From: Saccharopolyspora dendranthemae
Lineage (GTDB): Bacteria > Actinomycetota > Actinomycetes > Mycobacteriales > Pseudonocardiaceae
DNA length: 64,000 nucleotides
Assembly: GCF_007829955.1 (NCBI RefSeq)
Contig: NZ_VIWX01000002.1
Coordinates: forward strand, 1,240,001 to 1,304,000
Reading direction: 5' to 3'
How positions within the stretch are numbered: the stretch's first letter is position 1; each line of letters starts with the position of its first letter. The notes beneath the pieces were generated by a model. The model was not told the origin of the DNA. It was given only the letters and a program-made list of their open reading frames with translations, and ran no database searches. Made by a program: the position numbers and the translations under genes. Shown one piece after another: positions 45,265 to 53,457 of the stretch.

Positions 45265-46782
45265 CTAGCGCGGCGGCCACGGCCCTTGGTGTCCCGGTGG
45301 CGGCCCCTGTTGCCCCGGCCCCTGTTGCCCCGGCCACTGCGGACCGAGCCCGCGCGGCCCCGGCCCCTGCGGTCCCGGTGGGCGCGGTCCCGGAGGCGGT
45401 GATCCCGGTGGCGGCGGTCCAGGTGCCTGCGGACCCGGGCGCTGCGGTCCCGGAGGCGGAGGACCCGGCGCCGGCGGACCGGGAGGTTGCTGACCTGGCG
45501 GCGGGGGCCCCGGACGCTGCGGTCCCGGCGCGTGCAGTCCTTGCGCGGGGACCCGCAGCTTGTGCGTCGGCATGTCGTTGAGCTGTTGCGGCAGGACGAA
45601 GAAGCCGGACCGCTCGTGCTGCGCCCACGGAGCGGGCTGGGGTTTCGGCGTCCGGCGGAAGAACGCGTCCCGTGCGACCCGCATCAGGGCCACGATCTGA
45701 TCCCTGCGGACGAAGAAGGTCTGCGGTTCGATCGTGCGCCGCTCGGCGCGGGCGTGCAGCAGCGCGAGCTCGGTGGCGGCGAGCTGGTAATCGCCCATCG
45801 CCTGAGCACCGACGTTGCCCGCCTGCGAGCGCGCCCAGTGCCGGGCCTGGCGGCGACCCGCCATCGCGCCGAGCATGTGGATGTCGTTCGGGGCCACCAA
45901 CCCGCTGGGGATGTAGGCGGGCAGGTAGCGGCCGATGGAGCGCACCAAGCGCCTGCGGTCCCGGATCAGGATGATCACCAGCACCAGCAGGACACCGGCC
46001 TCGACGAGGTAGGCCAGCACCAGCCCGCCGAAGCCGAACAGCACCGAACCGCCGTTCCAGAGCGCGTGCAGGAACACCGCTGCGCACCAGCCGAAGAACA
46101 CCGCGAAGACCCGGCCCGCGCCGCGATGGGTGGCGGCGTAGGCGACGCCCAGCCCCGTCATCGCCGTGTACATCGGGTGGCCCAGTGGAGCCACCACGCC
46201 GCGGATCAGGACCGTCCCCCAGATCTCGCCCGGCACCGACGCCAGGCCCTGCATGTAGTAGAGGACGTTCTCGACCAGGGCGAACCCCAGTCCGCACATG
46301 CCCGCGTACACGATGCCGTCGGTGGGTCCGTCGATTTCGTTGGGCCTGACCAGCAGCAGGAACAGCAGCAGGGCGCCCTTGAAGCTCTCCTCCACGAAGG
46401 GGGCGATCACCGAAACGGTCACCACCGATGCCGGTTCCGGACCCATCACGGCGGCCAGCACCGACTCGCCGAGGGTGTTGACGATCAGCGCACCCAGCAG
46501 CGCGACCCCGGCACCCCAGCCGAAGGCGAGCAGCAGGTTCAGCCGAGGCTCCGGTTCCAGCCGGTCCACCAGCAGGATCAGCGCCACGAGCACGATCGCG
46601 GTGGGCAGCGCCAGCAGCATGCCGATGACCACGTTGCCCGGCGCGTCCGGGGACAGCAGGAAGTAGGACGCCAGCGCCAGCAGCATGCAGACGCCGGAGA
46701 CCACCAGGCCGATGATCAGCGACACCGGTGCTCGGTTGGAGTTGCGTCCTTCCAGGACCGACTGCGGGCTGAGTGCGGGCAT
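45265..46782 (-). CDS. PrsW-family intramembrane metalloprotease with Pro/Gly-rich tail
   Basis: The 505-residue membrane protein has about eight helices carrying the PrsW motifs: FVEESFKG near residue 130 (EExxK), ALVENVLY near 170, HPMYTA and FLHALWN. These form a predicted intramembrane zinc site used for site-1 cleavage of anti-sigma factors in Bacillus. The membrane part ends near residue 275 and is followed by a soluble region. The last 90 residues are almost only Pro, Gly and Gln in PGP/PGQ repeats, which should be disordered. An anti-sigma partner is not adjacent. Confidence 0.87.
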   Translation of the reverse strand: MPALSPQSVLEGRNSNRAPVSLIIGLVVSGVCMLLALASYFLLSPDAPGNVVIGMLLALPTAIVLVALILLVDRLEPEPRLNLLLAFGWGAGVALLGALIVNTLGESVLAAVMGPEPASVVTVSVIAPFVEESFKGALLLFLLLVRPNEIDGPTDGIVYAGMCGLGFALVENVLYYMQGLASVPGEIWGTVLIRGVVAPLGHPMYTAMTGLGVAYAATHRGAGRVFAVFFGWCAAVFLHALWNGGSVLFGFGGLVLAYLVEAGVLLVLVIILIRDRRRLVRSIGRYLPAYIPSGLVAPNDIHMLGAMAGRRQARHWARSQAGNVGAQAMGDYQLAATELALLHARAERRTIEPQTFFVRRDQIVALMRVARDAFFRRTPKPQPAPWAQHERSGFFVLPQQLNDMPTHKLRVPAQGLHAPGPQRPGPPPPGQQPPGPPAPGPPPPGPQRPGPQAPGPPPPGSPPPGPRPPGPQGPGPRGLGPQWPGQQGPGQQGPPPGHQGPWPPR

Positions 46783-46815
46783 GCCCGGCAGCGTAGGAGA
46801 CGAACGGCCGTCACG

Positions 46816-46850
46816 TCCGGTCAGCCCCGAATTTGCCGGGACTGACCGGA
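46816..46850 (-). terminator. Terminator after mmsA
   Basis: A 9-bp stem (TCCGGTCAG with CTGACCGGA) continues after one mismatch into a 4-bp inner stem, with a 7-nt AT-rich loop. It begins 5 nt past the dehydrogenase stop. Confidence 0.75.
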
Positions 46851-46855
46851 GCCGT

Positions 46856-48349
46856 TCAGCTGCTCTGCGGGAATCCCAGGTTCACGCCGCCGTGCGACGG
46901 GTCCGGCCAGCGCGTCGTGACCACCTTGGTGCGGGTAAAGAAGCGGATGCCGTCCGGGCCGTAGGCGTGGGAATCGCCGAACAGTGAATCCTTCCAGCCG
47001 CCGAAGGAGAACTGTGCGACCGGAACCGGGATCGGCACGTTCACGCCCACCATGCCGACCTCGACCTCCTCGCTGAACCGCCGCGCCGCCCCGCCGCTCT
47101 CGGTGAAGATCGCGGTGCCGTTGCCGTAGGGGTTGCCGTTGATGACGTCCAGCGCGGCGTCGTAGTCCGGGACGCGCAGGACCGAGAGCACCGGGCCGAA
47201 GATCTCGTCGGTGTAGATCGACATCCCGGTCTCGACGCGGTCGAAGAGCGTGGGGCCGAGCCAGAAACCCTCGGCAGCACCGTCGGCCTCGACTTCGCGG
47301 CCGTCGACGACCAGCTCCGCACCGGCCTCCAGACCCGCGTCCACGTAGGACGAGACCCGGACGCGGTGGGAGGCGGTCACCAGGGGTCCCATGTCGCAGG
47401 CGCGACGACCGTCGCCGACGTTGAGCTCGCGCACCCGCTCCGCGATCTTGGCCACCAGCTCGTCACCGACCGGGTCGACCGCCACGACCGCGGAGATCGC
47501 CATGCAGCGCTCACCGGCGGACCCGAACCCGGCCGAGACGGCGGCGTCCGCGGCCAGGTCGAGGTCCGCGTCGGGAAGCACCACCATGTGGTTCTTCGCC
47601 CCGCCCAGCGCCTGGACCCGCTTGCCGTGCACGGTGCCGGTCTCGTAGACGTAGCGGGCGATCGGTGTGGAGCCGACGAACGAGATCGCCTTGACGTCGC
47701 GGTGCTCCAGCAGCGCGTCGACCGCAACCTTGTCGCCCTGGACGACGTTGAACACGCCGTCCGGCAGCCCTGCTTCCTTCCACAGCTCGGCGAGGAACAG
47801 CGCCGCCGACGGGTCCTTCTCGCTGGGCTTGAGGATCACCGCGTTGCCGCAGGCGATCGCGTTGGGCACGAACCACAGCGGCACCATGGCGGGGAAGTTG
47901 AACGGCGAGATCACCCCGACCACGCCGACCGGCTGACGCGTCGAGTGCACGTCGACGCTGGTGGAGGCGTTCTCCGAGAATCCGCCCTGCAGCAGGTTCG
48001 GGATGCCGCAGGCGTACTCGACGTTCTCCAGCCCGCGCTGCACCTCCCCCGCCGCGTCGGAGAGCACCTTGCCGTGCTCGGCGGTGATGATCTCCGCGAG
48101 CTCGTCCTTGCGCTCGTTCAACAGCTCGCGGAACGCGAACAGCACCGAGGACCGCTTGGCCAGCGAGGTGCGGCGCCACTCCCGCAACGCCTCGGCGGCC
48201 ACCGCCACCGCGGTGTCCACATCGGACCCGTCGGCGTAGGCGACCGTGCCCGTCACCTCCCCGGTGGCAGGGTTGAACACCGTCCCGGTGCGCTCGGGCG
48301 GGGTGTCGGCGGGCTTGCCCGCGATCCAGTGGTGGATGAGCTCGGTCAT
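46856..48349 (-). CDS. mmsA: CoA-acylating methylmalonate-semialdehyde dehydrogenase
   Basis: The 497-residue aldehyde dehydrogenase converts methylmalonate semialdehyde to propionyl-CoA, or malonate semialdehyde to acetyl-CoA, at the end of valine, beta-alanine or pyrimidine catabolism. The catalytic Cys282 is in GSAGERCMAIS. Features that set this subfamily apart are PFNFPAMVPLWFVP near residue 150, VGSTPIARYVYE, ALGGAKNHMVV and the C-terminal RTKVVTTRWP. ATG 48349 overlaps the stop of the aminotransferase gene (ATGA), so the two act in sequence. Confidence 0.95.
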   Translation of the reverse strand: MTELIHHWIAGKPADTPPERTGTVFNPATGEVTGTVAYADGSDVDTAVAVAAEALREWRRTSLAKRSSVLFAFRELLNERKDELAEIITAEHGKVLSDAAGEVQRGLENVEYACGIPNLLQGGFSENASTSVDVHSTRQPVGVVGVISPFNFPAMVPLWFVPNAIACGNAVILKPSEKDPSAALFLAELWKEAGLPDGVFNVVQGDKVAVDALLEHRDVKAISFVGSTPIARYVYETGTVHGKRVQALGGAKNHMVVLPDADLDLAADAAVSAGFGSAGERCMAISAVVAVDPVGDELVAKIAERVRELNVGDGRRACDMGPLVTASHRVRVSSYVDAGLEAGAELVVDGREVEADGAAEGFWLGPTLFDRVETGMSIYTDEIFGPVLSVLRVPDYDAALDVINGNPYGNGTAIFTESGGAARRFSEEVEVGMVGVNVPIPVPVAQFSFGGWKDSLFGDSHAYGPDGIRFFTRTKVVTTRWPDPSHGGVNLGFPQSS

Positions 48350-49644
48350 GACGAGAACAGCTCCTGCTCGGCCAGCGAGACGGTGTCGGTCAGGATCTCC
48401 AGCGCCTGCGCGGCTTCGGACTCGGTGAGCGTCATCGGAGGCGCCAGGCGGAGGACGTTGCCGTGCAGGCCGCCCTTGCCTATCAGCAGACCTCGCTGCT
48501 TGGCCAGTTCCATGACCCGCGCGGCGGCCTGGGGCGCCGGTTGCTTCCCGCCCGGCTCGACCAGTTCGACCCCGATCATCAGGCCCTTGCCGCGCACGTC
48601 GCCGATCAGCGCGCTGCGGCAGGAGCGCAGTCCGCGCAGCAGCTGAGCTCCCAACTTCGCCGCGTTGCCCTGCAAATCGTGTTCGATCAGGTACTCCAGC
48701 GCGGCGTGCGCCCCACCAGTGGACACCGGGTTGCCGCCGAAGGTGGAGATCGAGTTCGCGCCGATGTCGTCGATCAGCTCCTTCTCCGCGACCACGCCGC
48801 CGATCGCCAGCCCGTTGCCCAAGCCCTTGGCGAACGTCATCGCGTCGGGCGTGACGCCGTGCGCCTCGATGCCCCAGAAGTGCTCACCCGTGCGACCCCA
48901 CCCGGTCTGCACCTCGTCGGAGATCAGCAGGATGCCGTACTCCTGAAGCACCTCGGCGAACGCGCCCAGCAGCCCGTCGGGCGGGGTGGCGAATCCGCCG
49001 ACTCCCTGGATCGGCTCGGCGATCATGCAGGCGACGTCGCCGGCCGTGGTGGTCTCGATGACCTCGCGCAGGTCGTCGACGCACGCGGCGATGTAGTCGG
49101 CGTCGGACAAACCTCCGAACGGGCTGCGGTAGGGGTAACCGCCGTGCACGTAGCTGACCTTGATCGGCGACAACGAGGTCGCCGACCAGCCGCGGTTGCC
49201 GGTCACGGCCAGCGTCGCGAAGGCCCGCCCGTGGTAGGAGTTGCGCAGCGCCAGAACCTGGTTGCTGCGCCGCTTCTGCGTCGCGAGCATCAGCGCCGTC
49301 TCGTTGGCCTCAGTGCCCGAGTTGGTGAAGAACACCTTCGGGTTCGCCAGCCCCGACAGCTCGGCGATGCGCTCGGCCAGCTCCACCTGCTGCCGGATCA
49401 GGTACAGCGTCGAGGTGTGCAGGACACCGGTGTCGACCTGCCTGCGCACGGCGTCGCTGATCTCATCGATGTCGTAGCCGATGGCGTTGGTGAGGATGCC
49501 TGCGAAGAAGTCCAGGTATGTGGTGCCGTCAGCGTCTCTGACGTGTCGCCCGGAGCCGCTGACGATCTCGATCGGCTCCTCGTAGTACAGCGACAACCAA
49601 TCCGGCAGCACTGCCTTGTGGCGGGCCAGCAACGAATCCGACAT
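48346..49644 (-). CDS. Class III omega-aminotransferase (beta-alanine/3-aminoisobutyrate type)
   Basis: The 432-residue PLP enzyme has NSGTEANETAL near residue 105, the Asp in LISDEVQTGWGR and the PLP lysine Lys273 in MTFAKGLGNG. It looks like the AGXT2-like group that transaminates beta-alanine or 3-aminoisobutyrate with pyruvate. Coupling with mmsA, which uses the resulting semialdehyde, supports that role; 4-aminobutyrate is an alternative. ATG 49644 has GGAGGA upstream, and a longer open frame before it is ignored. Confidence 0.9.
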   Translation of the reverse strand: MSDSLLARHKAVLPDWLSLYYEEPIEIVSGSGRHVRDADGTTYLDFFAGILTNAIGYDIDEISDAVRRQVDTGVLHTSTLYLIRQQVELAERIAELSGLANPKVFFTNSGTEANETALMLATQKRRSNQVLALRNSYHGRAFATLAVTGNRGWSATSLSPIKVSYVHGGYPYRSPFGGLSDADYIAACVDDLREVIETTTAGDVACMIAEPIQGVGGFATPPDGLLGAFAEVLQEYGILLISDEVQTGWGRTGEHFWGIEAHGVTPDAMTFAKGLGNGLAIGGVVAEKELIDDIGANSISTFGGNPVSTGGAHAALEYLIEHDLQGNAAKLGAQLLRGLRSCRSALIGDVRGKGLMIGVELVEPGGKQPAPQAAARVMELAKQRGLLIGKGGLHGNVLRLAPPMTLTESEAAQALEILTDTVSLAEQELFSS

Positions 49645-49758
49645 GCTTCCTCCTGCTCTTGCGGCCTCGTGCGATCGGCCCAGTCTCCCGCGCCGGATGC
49701 ATCTCGGCCACGACCAGGCCGCTTCGATCGGGGTGATCCAGGCCCCGACCCGCTTAGG

Positions 49759-49786
49759 GTGACGGCGCGCGCACCGGGTGTAGCCT
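49759..49786 (+). promoter_or_regulatory. Candidate sigma-A-like promoter
   Basis: GTGACG (49759-49764) and TAGCCT (49781-49786) are separated by 16 bp. Initiation would fall near 49793, exactly at the base of the hairpin described next. Confidence 0.4.
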
Positions 49787-49793
49787 GTGCCCC

Positions 49794-49847
49794 GCCGGTC
49801 ACGCCGCGCCAGCACCTCCCCCCTGTAGCTGGCGTCGCGTGACCGGC
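49794..49847 (+). ncRNA. Candidate small RNA: long hairpin with six-C loop
   Basis: An 11-bp outer stem (GCCGGTCACGC with GCGTGACCGGC) continues through a 3-nt weakly paired joint into a 6-bp inner stem (GCCAGC with GCTGGC). The 14-nt loop ACCTCCCCCCTGTA carries six consecutive cytosines, complementary to ribosome-binding sites. C-rich hairpin loops are the mark of the actinobacterial 6C small RNA, though that motif has two such hairpins and only one is visible here. The candidate promoter ends just upstream. The sequence also lies in the 5' region of the divergent aminotransferase gene. Confidence 0.45.
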
Positions 49848-50055
49848 CCTTTCACGTTTCGGTTCCCTGTCGACCGGCGCAGGCCGGATTCGCCGCCACG
49901 ACGCCGCTCACCCACGGTGCGCCTGGCGTTGCGGGCAACCCCTTCGGGTGATCAATTGCGACGATCAGCGCATGCCTGCTGGGCCGAACGGGTCAAGCCG
50001 CTTAGCCTCGCGTCACGCGTCTTCGCCGGACGAGTCCCGTCCGCGGAGGTGGAAA

Positions 50056-50163
50056 ATGATCGACCGAATCCACAACGCCCTGCCCGCCCGCGGACTGCCG
50101 GGGGACCCGGTGGACACGAGCCTGCGGCCGGGTGAGGCACGATCCACGGGGGCGGCACTATGA
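50056..50163 (+). CDS. Very small hypothetical protein
   Basis: The 35-residue frame starts at ATG 50056, with GGAGGTGG just upstream, a good ribosome-binding site. Its stop overlaps the ATG of the following small gene (ATGA). The sequence has no motif I recognise. The ribosome-binding site and the coupling are the evidence that it is translated; it could serve mainly as a leader for the next frame. Confidence 0.45.
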   Translation: MIDRIHNALPARGLPGDPVDTSLRPGEARSTGAAL

Positions 50164-50390
50164 GCGCAGTGGTCGCAGTGCGTTTCGCCGCGGGTGTGGT
50201 CGCCGAGTCCCGTCGCCAGGCGCACCTGGCGACGCAGCCGGAAGGACCGTTCCCAGCGGCCTGGCGCACGTTGTGCGGCATCCAGATCCCCTCGTACGTG
50301 GCCGAGGTGTCCGAGCAGCCGAACGGGATGCCGTGCGTGCGCTGCATGTCGCGACTGTCCGGACAGTCCGATCCGGAGCTGCAGCAGTGA
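50160..50390 (+). CDS. Small hypothetical protein with Cys pair
   Basis: The 76-residue product begins at ATG 50160, overlapping the upstream frame. It has an amphipathic N-terminal half, one mid-chain Cys (LCGIQIP) and a C-terminal GMPCVRCMS pair that could bind metal together with it. The stop lies one base from the convergent egtD stop. Small CxxC proteins like this are widespread in actinomycetes without known role. Confidence 0.6.
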   Translation: MSAVVAVRFAAGVVAESRRQAHLATQPEGPFPAAWRTLCGIQIPSYVAEVSEQPNGMPCVRCMSRLSGQSDPELQQ

Positions 50391-50391
50391 C

Positions 50392-51357
50392 TCAGCGCGC
50401 GATCGACAGCGACAGCGCGTACTCCGACGCGTCGTCCAGCCACCAGCTCCCCAGGTCGAAACCCGCCACGGCCAGCTCGTCGGCGATGCGATTACGCCGG
50501 AACTTCGCCGAGATCTCGGTGCGGAGCTCCTCGCCCTCCGCGAAGTCGACGTCCAGCGCCAGCTCGCGCACCCTCACGTGCATCGGCCGCCGGGCGCGCA
50601 ACCGCATCTCGATCCACTCCTGATCGGTGTTCCAGCGCGCCACGTGCTCGAAGGAGTCCACGTCGAAGTCCGCGCCGAGGCGCTTGTTGAGCACCGCCAG
50701 CACGTTCCGGTTGAAGTCCGCGGTCACGCCCGCCGCGTCGTCGTAGGCGCGGATCAGCCGTGACGGCTCCTTGACCAGGTCCGTTCCCAGCAGCAGCCAC
50801 TCCCCCGGCCGCATCGCGGCGTGCAACGCGGCGAAGAACCCGGCGCGTTCCTCAGGGAGGAGGTTGCCGATCGTGCCACCGAGGAACGCCACCAGCCGGT
50901 CCTCGCCTCCGTCGAGCCTGCCGGTGGTGAAGTCGTCGACGACCCCGGACACGATCAGCTCCGGGTAGTCGGATTCGATCGCCGCGACAGCGCCGCGCAG
51001 GGCCGACTCGGAGACGTCCAGCGGCACGAACCGGCGCAGCGTGCCGTGCTTGCGCAGGGAGTCCAGCAGCAGCCGGGTCTTCTCCGACGAACCCGAACCC
51101 AGCTCCACCAGGGTGGCGGCGTTGGTGAGCTCCGCGATGGTCAACGCGGTGCGCCGGAGGATCTGGTGCTCGGCGCGGGTCTGGTAGTACTCGTCGAGCT
51201 CGGTGATGCGCTCGAACAGCTCGCTGCCCACCGCATCGTAGAACCACTTGGGCGAGAGCCACTTCGGGCTATCGGTCAGTCCTTCTCGGACCTCGGCGCG
51301 CAGTTCGCGGTCGGCGTCTGCCTCGGTGAAGCGCACGGTCAGGTCGGGTTGTCGCAC
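50392..51357 (-). CDS. egtD: Histidine N-alpha-methyltransferase EgtD
   Basis: The 321-residue enzyme trimethylates histidine to hercynine, the first committed step of ergothioneine synthesis. Family hallmarks are SPKWLSPKWFYDAVGSELFE at the start, ELGSGSSEKT as SAM motif I near residue 80, FLGGTIGNLLPEE near 155 and the substrate-binding Asn/Tyr region VTADFNRNVL. GTG 51357 overlaps the egtC 3' end by 19 bp. It is the last gene of egtABCD, so one transcript probably carries all four. Confidence 0.96.
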   Translation of the reverse strand: MRQPDLTVRFTEADADRELRAEVREGLTDSPKWLSPKWFYDAVGSELFERITELDEYYQTRAEHQILRRTALTIAELTNAATLVELGSGSSEKTRLLLDSLRKHGTLRRFVPLDVSESALRGAVAAIESDYPELIVSGVVDDFTTGRLDGGEDRLVAFLGGTIGNLLPEERAGFFAALHAAMRPGEWLLLGTDLVKEPSRLIRAYDDAAGVTADFNRNVLAVLNKRLGADFDVDSFEHVARWNTDQEWIEMRLRARRPMHVRVRELALDVDFAEGEELRTEISAKFRRNRIADELAVAGFDLGSWWLDDASEYALSLSIAR

Positions 51358-52103
51358 GGCTCCTCCAGGGAAACGACCTCGGTGTGTTCGGTGTCGGCCA
51401 CCACCAGGCAGCGATCGGGGATCTCCACCCACGGGGTCCGGTCGGACCGGCCGAACGGTTCGGAGGCGATGGTCACGGAATCGGGTTCCCGGCACACCCA
51501 CAGCGAGTGGGTCCAGGTGGTGGCCAGGAGCCGGTCGCCGTCGCCGAGCAGCAGGTTCAGCCGCGAACCCGGGGCTGCGGCGTGCACGTCGCGCACCAGC
51601 TCCGCCATCGCGGTCGCGGGCTCATCGCCGTCGGCGAGCCGGCGCCGCAACAACGCCCACAGCACCGCCGAATCGGTGGGCTGAGCCGTGAGCAGCTCGG
51701 CGGGATCCAGCCGGCCGGCGAGCTTCGCGAGCGAATCCGGCCAGCCGCCGACCTTGCCGTTGTGGCTGAACAGCCACCGCCCGTCGGTCATCGGGGCGCA
51801 CAGCTCGGGACCCACCGGCATGCCCGTGGTGGCCGACCGGACCGCCGCCACCACCGCCGACGCCCGCACCTCTTTCGCCAGCGGTGGGAACGAGCTGTCG
51901 GTCCACATCGCCGCACCGTTGCGGTAGACACCGGTGGTCCCGTCGGCGCGGACCCACCCGGCTCCGAACCCGTCGGCGTTGACCGTCCCGCCACCGCGCA
52001 TGTCGTTCGGCGCCCAGGACTGCTCCAGCAGCGAGTGCGCCGGATCGAGCAGCAGCTTCGCCAGCGGCACCGGTGTCCCGAGGTAGCCCAGATGTCGGCA
52101 CAT
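51339..52103 (-). CDS. egtC: Gamma-glutamyl hercynylcysteine sulfoxide amidohydrolase EgtC
   Basis: The 254-residue class II glutamine-amidotransferase-like hydrolase has its catalytic nucleophile at Cys2 (MCRHLGYLG). It removes the glutamyl group from the hercynyl-gamma-glutamylcysteine sulfoxide intermediate. The Ntn pattern continues with NADGFGAGWVR near residue 43 and FSHNGKVGGW near 112. ATG 52103 is fixed by the need for Cys at position 2 and by egtB ending two bases earlier. The stop overlaps egtD. Confidence 0.95.
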   Translation of the reverse strand: MCRHLGYLGTPVPLAKLLLDPAHSLLEQSWAPNDMRGGGTVNADGFGAGWVRADGTTGVYRNGAAMWTDSSFPPLAKEVRASAVVAAVRSATTGMPVGPELCAPMTDGRWLFSHNGKVGGWPDSLAKLAGRLDPAELLTAQPTDSAVLWALLRRRLADGDEPATAMAELVRDVHAAAPGSRLNLLLGDGDRLLATTWTHSLWVCREPDSVTIASEPFGRSDRTPWVEIPDRCLVVADTEHTEVVSLEEPCDNPT

Positions 52104-52105
52104 GC

Positions 52106-53431
52106 TCAGCGCTCGTCCGGGATCGGTGTGCGGGCGCAGCGGAAACCGGCGAAGATCTGCCGCCGGATCGGGAAGTCCCAGTTGCGGAACGTGCCCCGGC
52201 ACGCTGCCCGGTCGGTGCCGAACGACCCGCCGCGCAGCACCTTGTGGTCGGCGCCGAAGAAGACCTCCGAGTACTCGCGGTACGGGAACGCCGCGAACCC
52301 GGGGTACGGCAGGAAGTCGCTCGAGGTCCACTCCCACACGTCGCCGATGAGCTGCCGGGCACCGCACGGCGCCTCGCCCAGCGGGTAGGCCCCGGCCGGA
52401 GCGGGCTGCAGATGGCTTTGCCCCAGGTTCGCGTGGTCGGGGGTCGGGTCCTCGTCACCCCACGGGTAACGGCGAGATCGGCCGGTGGCGGGGTCGAACC
52501 GGGCCGCCTTCTCCCACTCCTGCTCAGTGGGCAGTCGCTTTCCGGCCCACGCGGCGTAGGCCTCGGCCTCGTAGAAGCTGACGTGCACCACGGGTTCGTC
52601 GCAGGGCACCTCCTCGACGTGCCCGAAGCGGCTGCGCATCCAGCGGCCGCCGTCGCGGATCCAGAAACGGGGGGCTTCCAGGGATGCCTTGTGCCGGTAG
52701 CGCTGTCCGGCTTCGCTCCACCAGCGCGGATCGTGGTATCCGCCGGCGTCGATGAACCGGGCGAACTCGGCGTTGGTGACGGGGGTCGTGTCGAGGTGGA
52801 ACGCCTCGACGTGGACCTCGTGCGCGGGGCGCTCGTTGTCCAGCGCCCAGGCCTCGGTGGAGGTGCCCATCGTGAAGTGCCCGGCGGGCACGTACACCTC
52901 GGACGGCAGCGCGGTCTCGCCCGGAGGCGGGGGTTCGGCGTCGAGCGCGGGCGGGCCGTCGCGCAGCTGGTGGGTGGCCAGCATCGTCTCGTCGTGCTGC
53001 TGCTCGTGCTGCACGATCATGCCGAACGCGAAGGCCCTGTCGACGAGCCTGCGCCCTTCCATCGGCGTCTCGTCGAGCAGGTCGAAAACCTTGTCGCGCA
53101 CCGTGGAGAGGTACTGGCGAGCTTCCGTCGGACCCAGCAGCGGGAGCTCGGGACGGTCGGCCCGGCGGTGCTGGAAGGCGTCGTAGAGGTCGTCGATGTC
53201 GGGGCGGACCGGCTCGCGCCCGCCCACGTCGCGCACCAGCCACAGCTCCTCCTGGCTGCCGACGTGCGCGAGGTCCCAGACCAGCGGCGACATCAGCGGG
53301 GAGTGCTGCTTGACGAGGTCCTCGTCGTCGACGGCGTCGGTGAGCTGCGCGCTGCGCCGCCGCGTGCGCGCCAGCTCGGCGGCGACGTGCTCGCGCAGGT
53401 CCTCGGTTCCCAGTTCCTGAAGGTCTTTCAC
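52106..53431 (-). CDS. egtB: Hercynine oxygenase EgtB
   Basis: The 441-residue non-haem iron enzyme joins hercynine to gamma-glutamylcysteine with O2. The N-terminal DinB-like part carries the iron histidines: DLAHVGSQEELWL near residue 50 and the HEQQHDET (HxxxH) motif near 140. The C-terminal FGE-sulfatase domain has VHVSFYEAEAYAAWAGKRLP and VLRGGSFGTD. GTG 53431 follows a strong GGAGGGG at suitable spacing; the longer open frame upstream is not needed. It follows egtA by 26 bp. Confidence 0.96.
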   Translation of the reverse strand: MKDLQELGTEDLREHVAAELARTRRRSAQLTDAVDDEDLVKQHSPLMSPLVWDLAHVGSQEELWLVRDVGGREPVRPDIDDLYDAFQHRRADRPELPLLGPTEARQYLSTVRDKVFDLLDETPMEGRRLVDRAFAFGMIVQHEQQHDETMLATHQLRDGPPALDAEPPPPGETALPSEVYVPAGHFTMGTSTEAWALDNERPAHEVHVEAFHLDTTPVTNAEFARFIDAGGYHDPRWWSEAGQRYRHKASLEAPRFWIRDGGRWMRSRFGHVEEVPCDEPVVHVSFYEAEAYAAWAGKRLPTEQEWEKAARFDPATGRSRRYPWGDEDPTPDHANLGQSHLQPAPAGAYPLGEAPCGARQLIGDVWEWTSSDFLPYPGFAAFPYREYSEVFFGADHKVLRGGSFGTDRAACRGTFRNWDFPIRRQIFAGFRCARTPIPDER

Positions 53432-53457
53432 CGTGCACCCCTCCGGTCGTGACGAGT

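Larger units (their letters stand above)
49645..50055. other. Intergenic region with hairpin, otherwise gene-free
   Basis: Apart from the promoter-hairpin element at 49759-49847, I find no gene. A further TAGCCT -10-like hexamer lies at 50003-50008, 48 bp ahead of the small gene at 50056. Confidence 0.4.

Noticed and set aside
45268-45540. Repetitive DNA that could suggest a tandem repeat locus or CRISPR
   Set aside because: The repeat is imperfect, in frame, and encodes the PGP/PGQ tail of the PrsW protein; there are no spacers.
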